DNA from: Dactylonectria macrodidyma
Taxonomy: Eukaryota > Ascomycota > Sordariomycetes > Hypocreales > Nectriaceae
Reading direction: 5' to 3'
DNA: 64,000 nucleotides
Assembly (NCBI GenBank): GCA_020744425.1
Contig: JAGMUV010000001.1
Location: forward strand, 3,720,001 to 3,784,000
Position 1 is the first letter of the stretch, and each line of letters opens with the position of its first letter. The position numbers were made by a program, and so were the translations under genes. The notes beneath the pieces are model-generated. The model saw only the letters and a list, made by a program, of their open reading frames with translations, ran no database searches and was not told the origin of the DNA. Of this stretch, positions 31,301 to 42,200 are shown piece by piece.

Positions 31301-32968
31301 GTATATTTCGTCCAACCCATCGAGGATGAACAGAGTTCGGTCGCTGTGTGTATCTACGGTCCGCCACAATGCTTTGGCGAGACGGCGACCATGGTCATGT
31401 CCCTGTCTAGAGAAATATTCATGGTGGAACAGATCCTCGTAGTTGTATCCCGCGGCTGACCGCCCTTTCAGATGCCGCAAAGGCACCCAGAGCAAGCGGT
31501 CGAACAACTCCGTCCATGAGCGATGCAACCTCGTCTGTGGGTCACAGGTAAAGTCGTAGACCATCTTTTTGCACAAGGTAGTCTTCCCAACTCCCGCGCG
31601 TCCTCGAATCAAGATCCGTCTTGGTTGTATCATGCGACCGTCGCATCCTTTGCGTTGGTTGAAGATTGTCGCCAACTCGACCTGGATCGTCTTCTCCGGT
31701 GTCTCAACCTTCTGTCGAGCGAGTAGTGAAAACGGGGAGGGCTGAGCTGTATCCGAGCGACCCGCCATTCCTCCCGGCTGCTCCACAATGGCAAGATTGA
31801 TGTAACACTGATCCATCGACAACAGATCACCCGACAGTCGTTCAATCTTGAGCCTGCCTGTATTATAGTGTTTGTCGCGTATCCAGGCGTCCGCATCAGC
31901 AACATGTCTGTCATCTTCACACTCGGGGCCGCGGAACTTGTTGATAAGCAATGCCCAAAGAGCGTCGGCGGAGTTGCAGCCCTCTTCTGAGGTTTCAAGT
32001 GCCTTTGTGAGTACCCTAATAGGAACAGTCCCGCGAAAGGATGGACGCCTTTTCAAGGATCTGTCTGCGCTTGCGACAGTGTGATTTTCAACATCAGATC
32101 CCGGCACCTCGGGCATCGTCTGCAGCAACGCGTCTAAGTTTCCCTCCGCTTCAGCCTGTCTCATGGCACCAAGCAGTTTGTCCTTCTCGTCAATATAGCT
32201 AGCAGAACTCTCCAATCTGTCCTGCATGTACACCAGACAAAGTGAGTACAAAAGAGCTATTCCATGTGACATGTCGACAACTATCTCATCCTGACGATCG
32301 AGCTGGTCGGATGATTTTTTATATAAAAAAGGATGTGCGAATCGGTTATATAGACTCTCTGAAAGATCGGTGAGCTGGATTTCAAACATCACGCCGCAGT
32401 ATTGAGAAAGAGCTCCTTCAGTCCCAAGTTTTACTTCGACGCGATAATTGCAGGTTTTGTAGGCTCCAAATAATGGTTGCCAAACGTCGCTAACTCGGCG
32501 GTCAGGGGAGAAAACATTTGGTTCCTTAACCTGTCGAAAAGTTTCCTGGATGAAAGAAGAGACATTATCAATGTCAGATGGGAAGTCTACTACTATACGA
32601 ATCCCCGCGAGATCATGTATATCGTTGAGTATGTCTCGAAGGCTTTCATACTGCTTGTTCTGCTGCTCCATAAGGTGCTTCTCGCGGCGGTGGAGGGACT
32701 CGCTGATAGAATCGCGGGATTTAGCTCTGCCGGTAACATTGCAAGTAATGCGTTTCTCGCGCAGTTTATTCTTGCAGAATTCGACCAGCTCTCGCACCAT
32801 CGTCTTATAATCGACTTCTAATATGGGCCAGACATCCTTGATAAAGACATCTTTGGGCGGTTCGCCTTGGCGGGCCTCGCGAATCGTGCAAGCGATTTTT
32901 TCCTGGAGTGACGCATTCGAAGCATCGCCACGGCTTGATGGGATATGAGGGAGGGATTGTGAGTCCAT
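28361..32968 (-). CDS. RelA/SpoT-NACHT-HEAT NLR-type protein, 1535 aa
   Basis: A single uninterrupted exon runs from ATG 32968; the frame continues upstream but without an ATG. Residues about 50-240 match a RelA/SpoT nucleotidyltransferase: GRAKSRDSI (81 and 83 basic), HDLAGIRIVV, FGAYKTCNYRV and FEIQLTDL (E196, Q198). A linker with RLKIERLSGDLLSMDQCYIN, common before NACHT in fungal NLRs, leads to the NTPase. Walker A is GRAGVGKTT at 456-464 and Walker B is LFILDGLDEI at 546-555. A winged/helical region follows (HFIHLTFQEYFAARYF). Residues about 950-1440 are some fifteen HEAT units, and a 90-residue tail ends the protein. By family logic the repeats sense a ligand, NACHT oligomerises and the N-terminal domain is the effector, here possibly a (p)ppGpp-synthetase-like enzyme. 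The usual G-Y-x-x-x-H loop reads A-Y-K-T-C-N, so activity is uncertain. Confidence 0.88.
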   Translation of the reverse strand: MDSQSLPHIPSSRGDASNASLQEKIACTIREARQGEPPKDVFIKDVWPILEVDYKTMVRELVEFCKNKLREKRITCNVTGRAKSRDSISESLHRREKHLMEQQNKQYESLRDILNDIHDLAGIRIVVDFPSDIDNVSSFIQETFRQVKEPNVFSPDRRVSDVWQPLFGAYKTCNYRVEVKLGTEGALSQYCGVMFEIQLTDLSESLYNRFAHPFLYKKSSDQLDRQDEIVVDMSHGIALLYSLCLVYMQDRLESSASYIDEKDKLLGAMRQAEAEGNLDALLQTMPEVPGSDVENHTVASADRSLKRRPSFRGTVPIRVLTKALETSEEGCNSADALWALLINKFRGPECEDDRHVADADAWIRDKHYNTGRLKIERLSGDLLSMDQCYINLAIVEQPGGMAGRSDTAQPSPFSLLARQKVETPEKTIQVELATIFNQRKGCDGRMIQPRRILIRGRAGVGKTTLCKKMVYDFTCDPQTRLHRSWTELFDRLLWVPLRHLKGRSAAGYNYEDLFHHEYFSRQGHDHGRRLAKALWRTVDTHSDRTLFILDGLDEIYDDLAREDDMSRFLTDLLNQRNVIITSRPNASFPALRDLDLELETIGFYPDQVQAYLEADPKIKPRANEVQSFLRDHWLLQGLVRIPIQLDALCYTWDDFDPGTAPDTMTHIYQAIERRLWKKDAVRLDKMCKGHARSARPTEIERRVKTEIALLESLAFNGLHSDVIDFTPAHRDEIVDMFPLSDLPLDEALARVSFLRTSDSSSKVKDRNYHFIHLTFQEYFAARYFIQQWTSGEQLSVLKLSSRQERSRVTKINAEEFLRKEKYNARYGIFWRFVAGLLHANSDEGQLCRFFRTIEEQPRDLLGPVHQRLVMHCLSEVVPSQEIPEFITGLQEQLNQWLVFEYTLLGRSNLARELEFPDQILEAVLRDKSEDGFSGGLKRAVLDVFRYHRKTLPEPALDALVALLKDTDSKMRRIVAEALGRQSALSEPALEALVAILKDADSGVRRAAAEALSWQSALSEPALNALVALLKDADWRPQYAAAKVLGSQSALSEPVLDALVALLKDTDLGVRRAAAEALGRQSALSESALSESALKALLKDADSGLRRAAAEALGRQSALSERTLSVLVALLKDADWDMWDAAVEVFGSQSALSEPALEALVALLKAADLDVRRIAAEVLGQQSALSEPALEALVDLLKDANSDVRLEAAVALGGQSALSEPALEALVALLKDADSDVRRAAAEVFGSQSALSEPALEALVALLKDADSDVRHAAAEVLGSQSAVSEPALSVLVALLNDAASDVRRVAAEVLAPQSALSERALEALVAILKDANSDVRRAAAEALSWQSALSEPALNALMALLKDTESKMRRIVAEALGQQSALSEPALEALVALLKDADSDVRCAAAEALSWQSALSEPALNALMALLKDADWGPRHVAAEALGSQSALPALSDERFCSFLLIMDSQSFNNLYSVWLKRSFSDHLIWYIEGKKCRLNVPEGGRDVPFNQLIHQLKSAVQKAQVSLKVPEDSILKDV
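28600..30120 (-). repeat. 99-base tandem repeat encoding HEAT units
   Basis: About fifteen copies of a 33-residue unit (ALEALVALLKDADSDVRRAA + AEALGRQSALSEP) occur in tandem with high nucleotide identity. One unit near 29700 carries an extra short duplication of ALSES. Long open frames on the opposite strand here are by-products of the repetition. Confidence 0.9.
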
Positions 32969-33397
32969 AGTCTTTTGCAAGTCGAGAAATGCCAAAATGA
33001 AGGGCAAAATGACAGTAACAGAGACGATGGGATCGTAGGAGTCGTTGGCGAGCAGCGGAAAGCAACGAAACAAAGTAGACTAAGTAGAATAGCAAGCGGT
33101 GAGCATGAGAAACGTCGCAACTAGTGGGGCGTTGCTAAAGATGCGCTCACAATTAACACATGCTATCGATACTGTGGGACAAGGCCGAGCGGGTGGTCAT
33201 GTCGGAAGTCTTCAGAGCAGTTTGTTGCAACTACTTTCGTGAGGGGATGAGGATTCGAAATTGCCGGGGCGACTTTTTGCCGCCGACAAGACTCGCTGTT
33301 GGTCACATGATGCCCTCAAGAACAATTGGTTGTTTCTAAGACGGACATCGGTAAAACTTGCATCCGGTACTGGCGATACTTTGTGTGCAGGCCACAG
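32969..33397. other. Upstream region of the RelA/SpoT NLR
   Basis: Probable promoter and 5' leader. No other gene is seen; the frames on both strands lack ATG starts or motifs. Confidence 0.4.
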
Positions 33398-33670
33398 TCA
33401 TCCATCATTCAATCGTTCATTCGTCCCCCGGAACGGCGTCGCCAGGAAAAAAATACGGCGCGTCGCCCTTTTGAGAGGGGCGGGATCTCGGTCATCGCGA
33501 TCATAGCTATCGTCGATCCCGAGTGCCTTTATCAAGATGATGCCGCCGAGACACGATGCGATGAAAAGAATTGGTCGGTCTCGTCCTGCCGGGTTATTTG
33601 CTGCTAAATGCTGTCTCATACCGTAGAGGAAGCACCAGGCAGACTCCTCGAGCGTCGTCGAGGTCGAGAC
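33398..33670 (-). pseudogene. SesB-like lipase (alpha/beta hydrolase) relic
   Basis: One minus frame reads EESAWCFLYGMRQHLAANNP then RPILFIASCLGGIILIKAL and RRIFFLATPFRGT. This is the core of the SesB-like hydrolase found at the N-terminus of some fungal NLRs, where the usual pattern is RPIIFVxHSLGG...FLGTPHRG. The frame stops at 33398 right after the TPFRGT motif and has no proper beginning. It lies 5' of the RelA/SpoT NLR on the same strand and about 125 bases from the outer retrotransposon end. It may be what is left of a neighbouring NLR-type gene. Confidence 0.55.
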
Positions 33671-33796
33671 TGGACCTTGACGCCGTCGTCATGTCCCCGC
33701 AATCGCCGCGGCCCCGGCACCAGGATCGCCGCTAGCCAGAGCCGAGGTCGGAAAAATAGCGTGGCAGGAGGGCTTCTTCTCTGATTGATAAGTATA

Positions 33797-33979
33797 TATT
33801 GAAAGCTAGCCGCGGCAGGATGCATAGGAATTGTATGTTATGATTGATCTGACTAGCTAGAAAAAGGGGAGACGCCGCAGTCGGCTTTGTGATCAGCGAT
33901 GTCGGCTGCTGCCTTATAAATTAGGTGTAAATCGGGATGGTGGCTAAACCCGGATTGTACGGTCGGATCTATACTAACA
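33797..33979 (-). repeat. Copia 3' LTR (left copy)
   Basis: It is 183 bases long. Compared with 46124-46306 I count eleven differences, all transitions and none transversions. It is preceded by the duplication GTATA. Confidence 0.88.
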
Positions 33980-34452
33980 CACCCCCTTAGATCTAGTACC
34001 TTCTGTATAATTAATCTGATCTTTTAAGGTCATCGTAAGACTATTCCTCCTTCTAGCTAGTAAAATGTATAGTATTTTAACTATTAAAAAAGAATGTAAA
34101 TATATAGGATTAAACCTCTGACTTATAATTTATAATATATAAGGTTATTCCTACACTTAGTCATATAATATAGTGCGAAAGATATAATATTATTCTATAG
34201 TTTGATGTAGTTATATATATTAAGGTATAATTTTAATTATAAAATCTAATAGTTTGAATATAAAATGATAATTAGAATAATCTCCTTATTATAACGAATA
34301 TGGGAATATTATCTATATTACTATAAGTTATTAATTAGATATAAAATCAAAGAGTGTTTAAATAAGCTAGATCTTATACCAGGGCGTGGGTTTTAATTAT
34401 AATTAGGATATAAAATTCTAGTATTTCTATAAAGGTAATAGCTTTATATTAT

Positions 34453-34617
34453 GGGCTAGAGCTTTGCTCTAGCCTTATAGTAGAAGACCTTGTATAGCTA
34501 GTTGGTTGATCGCACTGGCGATCGATCAATACGTATCCTTTTGCCTCAGCGGCAAAGGGTAGCGCCGTAGGCGCTGATGGCCGTTGCGCTAGCTATCGCT
34601 TAGCCCTTTTGGGGTCA
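34453..34617. repeat. GC-rich cluster of short hairpins inside the AT-rich element
   Basis: A compact run of palindromes: GGCTAGAGC-TTT-GCTCTAGCC (34454-34474), TTGATCG...CGATCGATCAA (34506-34529), CCTTTTGCC-TCAGC-GGCAAAGG (34537-34558) and AGCGCC-GTA-GGCGCT (34561-34575). Further imperfect ones reach about 34617. It stands out sharply from flanks of very low GC content. It may be a small mobile hairpin element, or sequence escaping or post-dating RIP. Confidence 0.6.
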
Positions 34618-37600
34618 GCCCATCACACTTTATAAGACCATTAGCTAGTATATTTACTATAAGCAATTAGTTAACTATAGCTTTACCCCTTTAATAGACT
34701 TAATATAGCTAGTAATTATAAATATTAATATAATAAAGCTTTATAATTAGCTTTAAAGTCTTTTTATTAATTAGTTTAATTATCTACTTATTATTATAGT
34801 AAATTAAAGCCAGGCCTATAACTATAATACTAATTTCTTAGAATAGTTAGCCTAAGGAAATGCATTCTTTTACTATATTTAAAAGTATTAGTAACTTAGC
34901 CTCTATACTAAATGTTATAACTATATCCTGCTTTATAGCTTTCTATATAATTAGGCCGCTATATATTATAATAACATATCCTTATGATAACTTCCTAATT
35001 ATTAAGCAGTTACTAAAGGCTATATTACTAGCTATAAAGAGATAGTTATACTCTAAGGCTGCTATATAGTGAATACAGAGATCCTTAGTATTAAAGAGGT
35101 ATGAAATATATTAATTAGCTACTTTTTAGTACTTTTAACTTAGCTTATTACTAAATTAGGCCAGTTTTAAAGATATAAAGCTAACGTCTGGTCTTATAGT
35201 ATTAGCAGGATATCCTATACTTCTAACTTTAGCTTTAAATTTTACAATATTATTAATATTAGCTTTATATATAGTTATAACTAGAGGTTCTATAAGGACT
35301 AGAATTAAAGACTTCTTAATCACTATAAGCTTATTATCTAGTCAAAACTTATAAGATATTAATATAATGTATAACTCTTATAAGAGCTATATCTACTTAG
35401 TATTATAATTATAAATAACCTCTATTCTAAAGAACTAATATAATTCTCTAAGATCCTTAACTTAGTATTTATTCTTAAGGGCTATATTAACTTCCTTCCA
35501 CTCAGGCTCTAGAGCCTTTGGATACATTATAATAATATTATCTATAAAGAATATAATAAAGAAATCGCCGCATTTAAAGATATAGGGATCTTCTTTACAT
35601 ACCTTAAAACCTAAGTTTTAAAAGAAGGAAGAGAGGTATTTATACTATAGCTTTAGTAATATCCTAAGACTATATAGAGCTTATAATACCCTTATTACTT
35701 TACTAGGCTTCTTATAACTAGGTAGCATTCTATAATAGACCTCTTAATTAAGTCCTAATTCATTCTTAATAAAGGCATTAATAATATTATATTAATAAGT
35801 CTCTAAGTCTTTTTTATAGCATTTTATATATATTATATAAAGTAATTAATATATTAGAGTTAAAGTATATATATTAATTTCATCCTTTTCCTATTAATCA
35901 CCCTATATTATAAGCTAGGCTTTGAATCTATTAATAAAGCTATCTTAATTAGCCTTATAATTAAAGACCTATTTTATATTAATTAACTTTATAAGATCTA
36001 TACTAGCTTCTTCTATAATATTAAAGTAACTAATATTAAAGAGATAATTCTATTTAATATCTATTCCTTCTAGCTATTCTTATATAAATAGTAAGTTCAT
36101 TGCCTATTTATAACTTATTAGAAATAGAGGCATATTATCTATATAAAGGCAATATTTACTAGCTTTAAGAACTATTAAGAATATAATATCTTTCTTCTTT
36201 TATTAATTAACTTTATTCTTAAGTCTCTATACCTTAAGGGCCTTTTCTAAGGGTTTTCTAATTTATAATCTGGTTATAATTCTAATCTCCTTAATATACT
36301 AATTATAGTTATATTATTAATAAGTTATTATAGTTAGAGCTAGCTTAGGCTGAACTTTAATAATATCTTTTACTTACTCCTTCTCTTTATTATTATCTAA
36401 TAATAAGTTATCTTATATATTATCTAAATTATTATCTTCTAAAGAATTAATTAATATAGGTTTTAGAGAGGGAGGACCTATAGTTAATAAGCTTATAGTA
36501 GGATTGTAGTAAGCTATTATTAATACCTTGCCCTTTACTATATTTATAAATCTTACTATATATAATATACCTGAATTTTCTAATAGTACGTTCTCTGGCA
36601 AAAGGGATTAATACTTCCTTTTAATGGCTTTTCCTCTATTCCCTAATTATAGAAGCAAAAGATATTAACCTTCTGAAATAGCTAACTCTTTAGATATTAT
36701 AAGAGTTATTTCTCTTTATTGGATTTCCTTCTAGTTAGAATGTAATAGCTGAGTTCCTTAATCTTTATCCTCTTTAGGCAGGGGCTATAATAACTGTATA
36801 AGAAATAGTATCTTTATAATAATTAAGGGATTAATAAAAGACCTTATTATACTTATATTAAGTCTAATAATCTCTCTAATATCTTCTTCTTTAATAATAT
36901 CTTAAGCATTAATCCTTTCTAAAATCCTATATATATATTCTTAATAAGCTTTAGCTTTTTCTTCTCTCTTTAAATTATAGCTTTCTTACTTATTAAAGCT
37001 AATATTAGCTAATATTATAACCTTCTTTATATATCTAAATAGAACTTAAATTATATATTAAGATTCTCCTTTATATTTAATTAAATAGCCTATATAAGCT
37101 TTCTATATAAACAGACTTAATAACTTATATAACTTAATATATTCTAAAGCCTCTATAATTATCGGATATATAAGGCATCTAAAGATCTTAAGATATAATA
37201 TTATAGGTCTATTATCTTTAGAAATATCTTTAAAGGATATAATATTATTATAGACCTAATCCTACTATAGTTAGTATAGCATCACCCACTTTCTAGAAGA
37301 ATAGAAAGGCATACAGTTAGTTAAGTAGACTACTATAAGATAGATCTTTAATATAAGCTCTTTAGAAAGACCTGACTCTACTATTATAGTCCTTCCCTTA
37401 GTCTTAATAACTTTTTCTAAGACTTCTACACCCCCGTTCTAGGTAGGAGTTAAAGGAGCTGACTTATAGATTACTATGCCCTCATTCTTAAAGATTTCTC
37501 TCTAATTATTAGTAAATAGAGCCTTCTTACTATTATACTAAAAGATCTATATCTCAATTCCAAATTAGACTCTTAGCTACGCTTATAGTTACCTAAAAGC

Positions 37601-39071
37601 AATCCTAATTTCAGGCTTAGTTTAAATAGGATAAAAGAACCGCATTTTAATTATAATATATATAAATAGCACTTAGTATTTATAGCTATTATATATTATT
37701 ATTAGAAAGTAATAAAGATTATAGTTAAATAACCTTCCCAGACCCTTTAGAATATACTATAGTGCGTCTTTTAAGATTATATATAATGCCTTTATAATAG
37801 CACATTTCTCATACTTGTAAAGTCTCAGTCCCTTTATCTTCACTCCTAAGCTCGCTTTAGCTAGCTAAGAGAGAGCTTCCTAACTAATATAATCGTATTA
37901 TTAGTGCTAAAGTTCAGTATCTTAATAATAAGAAACTTCTGCCCTAAGAGATATAGAATTCAGTATTAAAGATAACCTCATTACTAGGACTAGTTAATCA
38001 AAAGCCTTAGTTATCTATACTATAGTTTCCTTAGTTTCCTTAAGATATAAGAGATCTATTTCTTAGTCTTAATGAATACTAGCTTTATGCATAATCCTAG
38101 CTAATATAGCACTTAGATGCATGTTAGAAATGTAATAAGCATTTAAATAGCGTAGAATATGCCTAAGTAAGTAACCAGGGCAGGATACCCTGATTTCTAC
38201 TATACCTTAGCCTTATATAACTATAGTTATATCTCTAGTGAGGGTTTCTTCTATAACTAAGGGATTGAAATCCTCTATTATAAACCAGTTAAGATAGTTA
38301 AAGAAATGCCTCATAGCTCCTAAGTCATAGATCACGATATCTTTAAGCTTTTAATCAGCTGATGCTCTAACTGCTAGTATTATAAGGTTATGACTCTATA
38401 AGGGACCCTTTAGAGCTTAGCTACTAATCGTAAGGGTATCTCCTTATTATTAGAGCAGTTGCTTTAGCTATTGTTAATAGCCTTACTATCTCTATTAGAA
38501 AGAAATTAGTATCTTTAACCATAACTATAGAATCCAATCCTTAGCCTTCTTCTTTTCATTAGAATGACTCTTGAAGAATCTAATTAAATGCTTCTTATAG
38601 TTATCTCTTATATTCTAGCCTTCTAGAGTAGCATTAGGCTTATATTCCTTCTAATAGTAGAAGCAGTATACCTACCAGTCTTTCCCAGTCCTATAAGAGC
38701 ATCTATAAGCAATATATAGCATAGGACTCCTTTAATTAGGTTATTAACCTAATTATAGTATATTAGCTACTGGTTTTAAAGCATCCAGAGTTATAACTAT
38801 ATTTATCTATAACTTTAAAGACTTCTGGTTTTTAACGGTTTATCTAAAGATCCTAATTAGTAGGTCTAAATTATTAACCTCATTACCTTAAAGCTCAGCC
38901 TTTATAATTACTGCTAACTAAGGAATATAGAAGTCAGGATATGACTAGACTGCTTTTATAAACTCTGTTTAAGCTTTCTACTTAGGAATAGAGGTAACCT
39001 TATAAGTATTATATTTCTTTTACACTTTCTTAAGGTATAAGGCCTAGGTCTCTTAATCCCTAGTTCCTTTC

Positions 39072-39266
39072 TATCACGGGCCAGATGAGATCAACTCAAG
39101 AGGTATTGCCACTATATTATAAGAATACTACGATGAAGAAGAAAGAGAGAAAGCAAGCAGGCGCGTAGACGCGTGGACATATTAATAGTCCCTATGGCCT
39201 ACTCCGTGCGTCTTAGTTATGTATTGACCTCACCCTAGGTCTAGTACTCCAGACACTTCCATTATA
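39072..39266 (-). repeat. Gypsy 3' LTR (left copy)
   Basis: It is 195 bases long. Against 45173-45367 I count about 32 differences, all transitions. Confidence 0.85.
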
Positions 39267-42200
39267 TCACCCCTCTCTTTAAAGCGCTTAAAACAGCTGT
39301 ATAAGCATAAGTTATTAAATTCTTATAATTACTAGATAATAAAGACTCTTTATTTCTATTATGCTTTCTTAGGCCCTTAGCTTAGTTTAATTAGTTAATT
39401 ATTATTAAGGTGCTTTAGTATATCTATATCTATAGTAATTATATTAACCTAGGCCTATAATCGCTTTAATAGCCTAAGTGCTTTTAAATATTCCTTATAG
39501 AACTCCTTTAGTTATATTAATACATTTTTAAAGTTTTTAATAAAGTACTATTTATTATTAGGATTATATCTAACTTAGTCTATTCTATACTAGAGCTATT
39601 TATTATACTTATTATATTATAATTTCTTAATCTTATAAATCTTATACTCTTTAGTACTATTAATAACTTTAGGTAATAGTAAGTCCTTATTTTACTTTAG
39701 TATAGGATTATTAAAATAATACTATAGTTAATCTATATATAGAGTTAGGTTTATATACTATAAAAAGGGTAAATTTAAATAATATAAATACTTAACTTAT
39801 TCTATAATAGTCTATAGCCCTCTCTTCTTTCAGTCTAATGCCTAACTAGGTCTTATATTTATAAGTCTGTATATATTAACTTAGACTTTATTTCTAATTA
39901 TAAAATCCAGTTTTTAATACTTCTTATTAGCTTAGTAGATTTACTATTCTTATACTTAGTAAAGATTCTGCTTAATAACTTTAATAAAGTCTATAATCTG
40001 CTTAGTATATTACTAAGCATCCTCCTTTAATAAATATTCAGCTTTTATTTTATAGCCCTTAAGGTTAGTTCTCTTATTCTAGTTAAATTAGAATTAGAAT
40101 AAGTAACTAAGTAATAGTCTTATTAATTCTATACTTAGTAACTTATAATAGAGATTTATCTATATATAGTCTATTAATAGTAATAGTTTACTTTAATTAT
40201 CTTAATAATAGTTAATAAATAGTTATAATTAGTAATTTAAGTACTAATTATAAATCTTAGTATTCTTATCTATCTAAGAGTGCTTTACTATACTTAGTTT
40301 TTACTTTACTTTAATAAGCTTATATAGCTTATTTATAAAAGCAGTAATAAACTATAGTCCTTAGTCTAATATTACTATCTCTAGTACTCTAAAAACATAG
40401 TAGATATAGTAATAGTATATATATATAATATCCTTTACTATTACTATTTAATAATAAAGTATAGAAAAAGCGATCTTATTAAGCTAATTAATAATTACTT
40501 ATATATAATTATATTTATTCTTATCTTTAAGTATATAATAGAAGTCTATTATTATATATTATTATATTTAATATAGGACTTTTAATAAGTATAGTAATTT
40601 AAAAGTCTTATCTCTATTAATATAAGCTTTTCTATATAGCTTATAATTTGCCTCAAACTGATTAATATTAGCTAATAAGCCTGACTACTAAAACCTTTTA
40701 GTAATTAATCTAATAGTTTTATTATATCCTAAGTAAGCTATATTAAGCTTATAATAATTCTTTTTAATAACTAGCATTTAGAGAATACCTTTATTTAAAA
40801 TAAAAATGCATTAGTTCTAATAAACTATACCTTTATCTATTGTCTAACTATTAGCCTTCTTCTTTACATTCTCTTAGTAAGGCTATAATTAGGAAGAGGC
40901 CCTATTAGCTCAAAAGATAGCATTAAGTAGCTTCCATCCTTCTAGCATTCGAATAGCCTCTCTTTTAGAGCTAACTAAAGACTTAATAGCTTTAGCTCTA
41001 ATTAATACTACCTCTAGCCCTTCTTTAAAACCGGATTTAGTATAAGGGCCAGCTATAACCTTATAGTTAATAGAATTAATCACTAGGTCCTGACTTAATA
41101 ATACCCTATTCTATATAGCTTCTTATTATGCCTTCTATATAGCTAGTTCAGACAACTTCTAAGATAGAGCATTTACTATAACGTTCTCTTACCCTAAATA
41201 ATAAGTAATCTTAAAGTCATAAGGCGCTAAGTTATCTGCTTACTGCGCTTACTTACTATTAAGGCATTATTTTATTAAGAAGTACTTAAAGGCTTTATAA
41301 TTAGTAATAACTAGGAATTGCTATTAGAGCCTTAAGAGCTTAGCATTTTATTCCTTTAAGGCTAATACTATTATAAGCATCTCTTAATTATAAATTAAGT
41401 AATGCATCTCTATATCATTTATTATCTTAAAGAAGAAAGCTATAGAGTATTAGTCTTTATCTTTATTCTTCTAAGTTAGTACTATAATTATTATACCTTT
41501 TAATACATTAATCTTAATAATTATATTATAAAGAGGGTTATACTAGGCCTAGTATAGAGCTAATAAAATCACTAACTTTATAGCCTTTATTATAATTATT
41601 TTCTCTTTAGTTTACTTTTATAAGATCCCCTTTTTTATTAATAGTATAAGTAGTTATACTATCTAATTATAAAACTTAATGAACTTTTAATAGAAGTTAT
41701 AAAACCTAAAGAAGGCTTATATTCTTTATATATTTATTAATTCTTCTTAGTCTATAATAGCCTTTATTTTTTTCAAATCTATTTAGATCCTATTTATTAT
41801 AATTATAAAGCTTAAGAACTCTATTTTTATAATATAAAATTCTGACTTATTAATATCTACTTATAATCTTATTATAATTAGTTATTTTAAGACTATATTA
41901 ATATATACTTTATAGTTTTTAATATTTTCTAAGTAAATAAGAATATTATTAATATATATTATATAATAAATATCTAAAAGATTTATTAAAATATAGTTAA
42001 TATAAGCTTAGAAGTATAAAGGGCTATTAATTAGATTAAATAGTATTACTTTATATTTATAAGTATTATACTAAGTCTTAAAGGCTATAAAATTCTTAGA
42101 ATTTAAGAATATCTATATTTAATAAAAGGCCTATTATATATTAAGTTTTATAAATACTTTTACCTTTATTAGCCTTAATTAGGTTTCTTCTATTAAGAGT

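Noticed and set aside
32969..33073. 35-residue hydrophobic extension of the RelA/SpoT NLR
   Set aside because: It has no ATG (it would need a TTG start), so it is treated as leader.
34860..36601. Frames of about 60 codons in the AT-rich block
   Set aside because: They lie in RIP-degraded retrotransposon sequence and translate to I/L/N/Y-rich noise.
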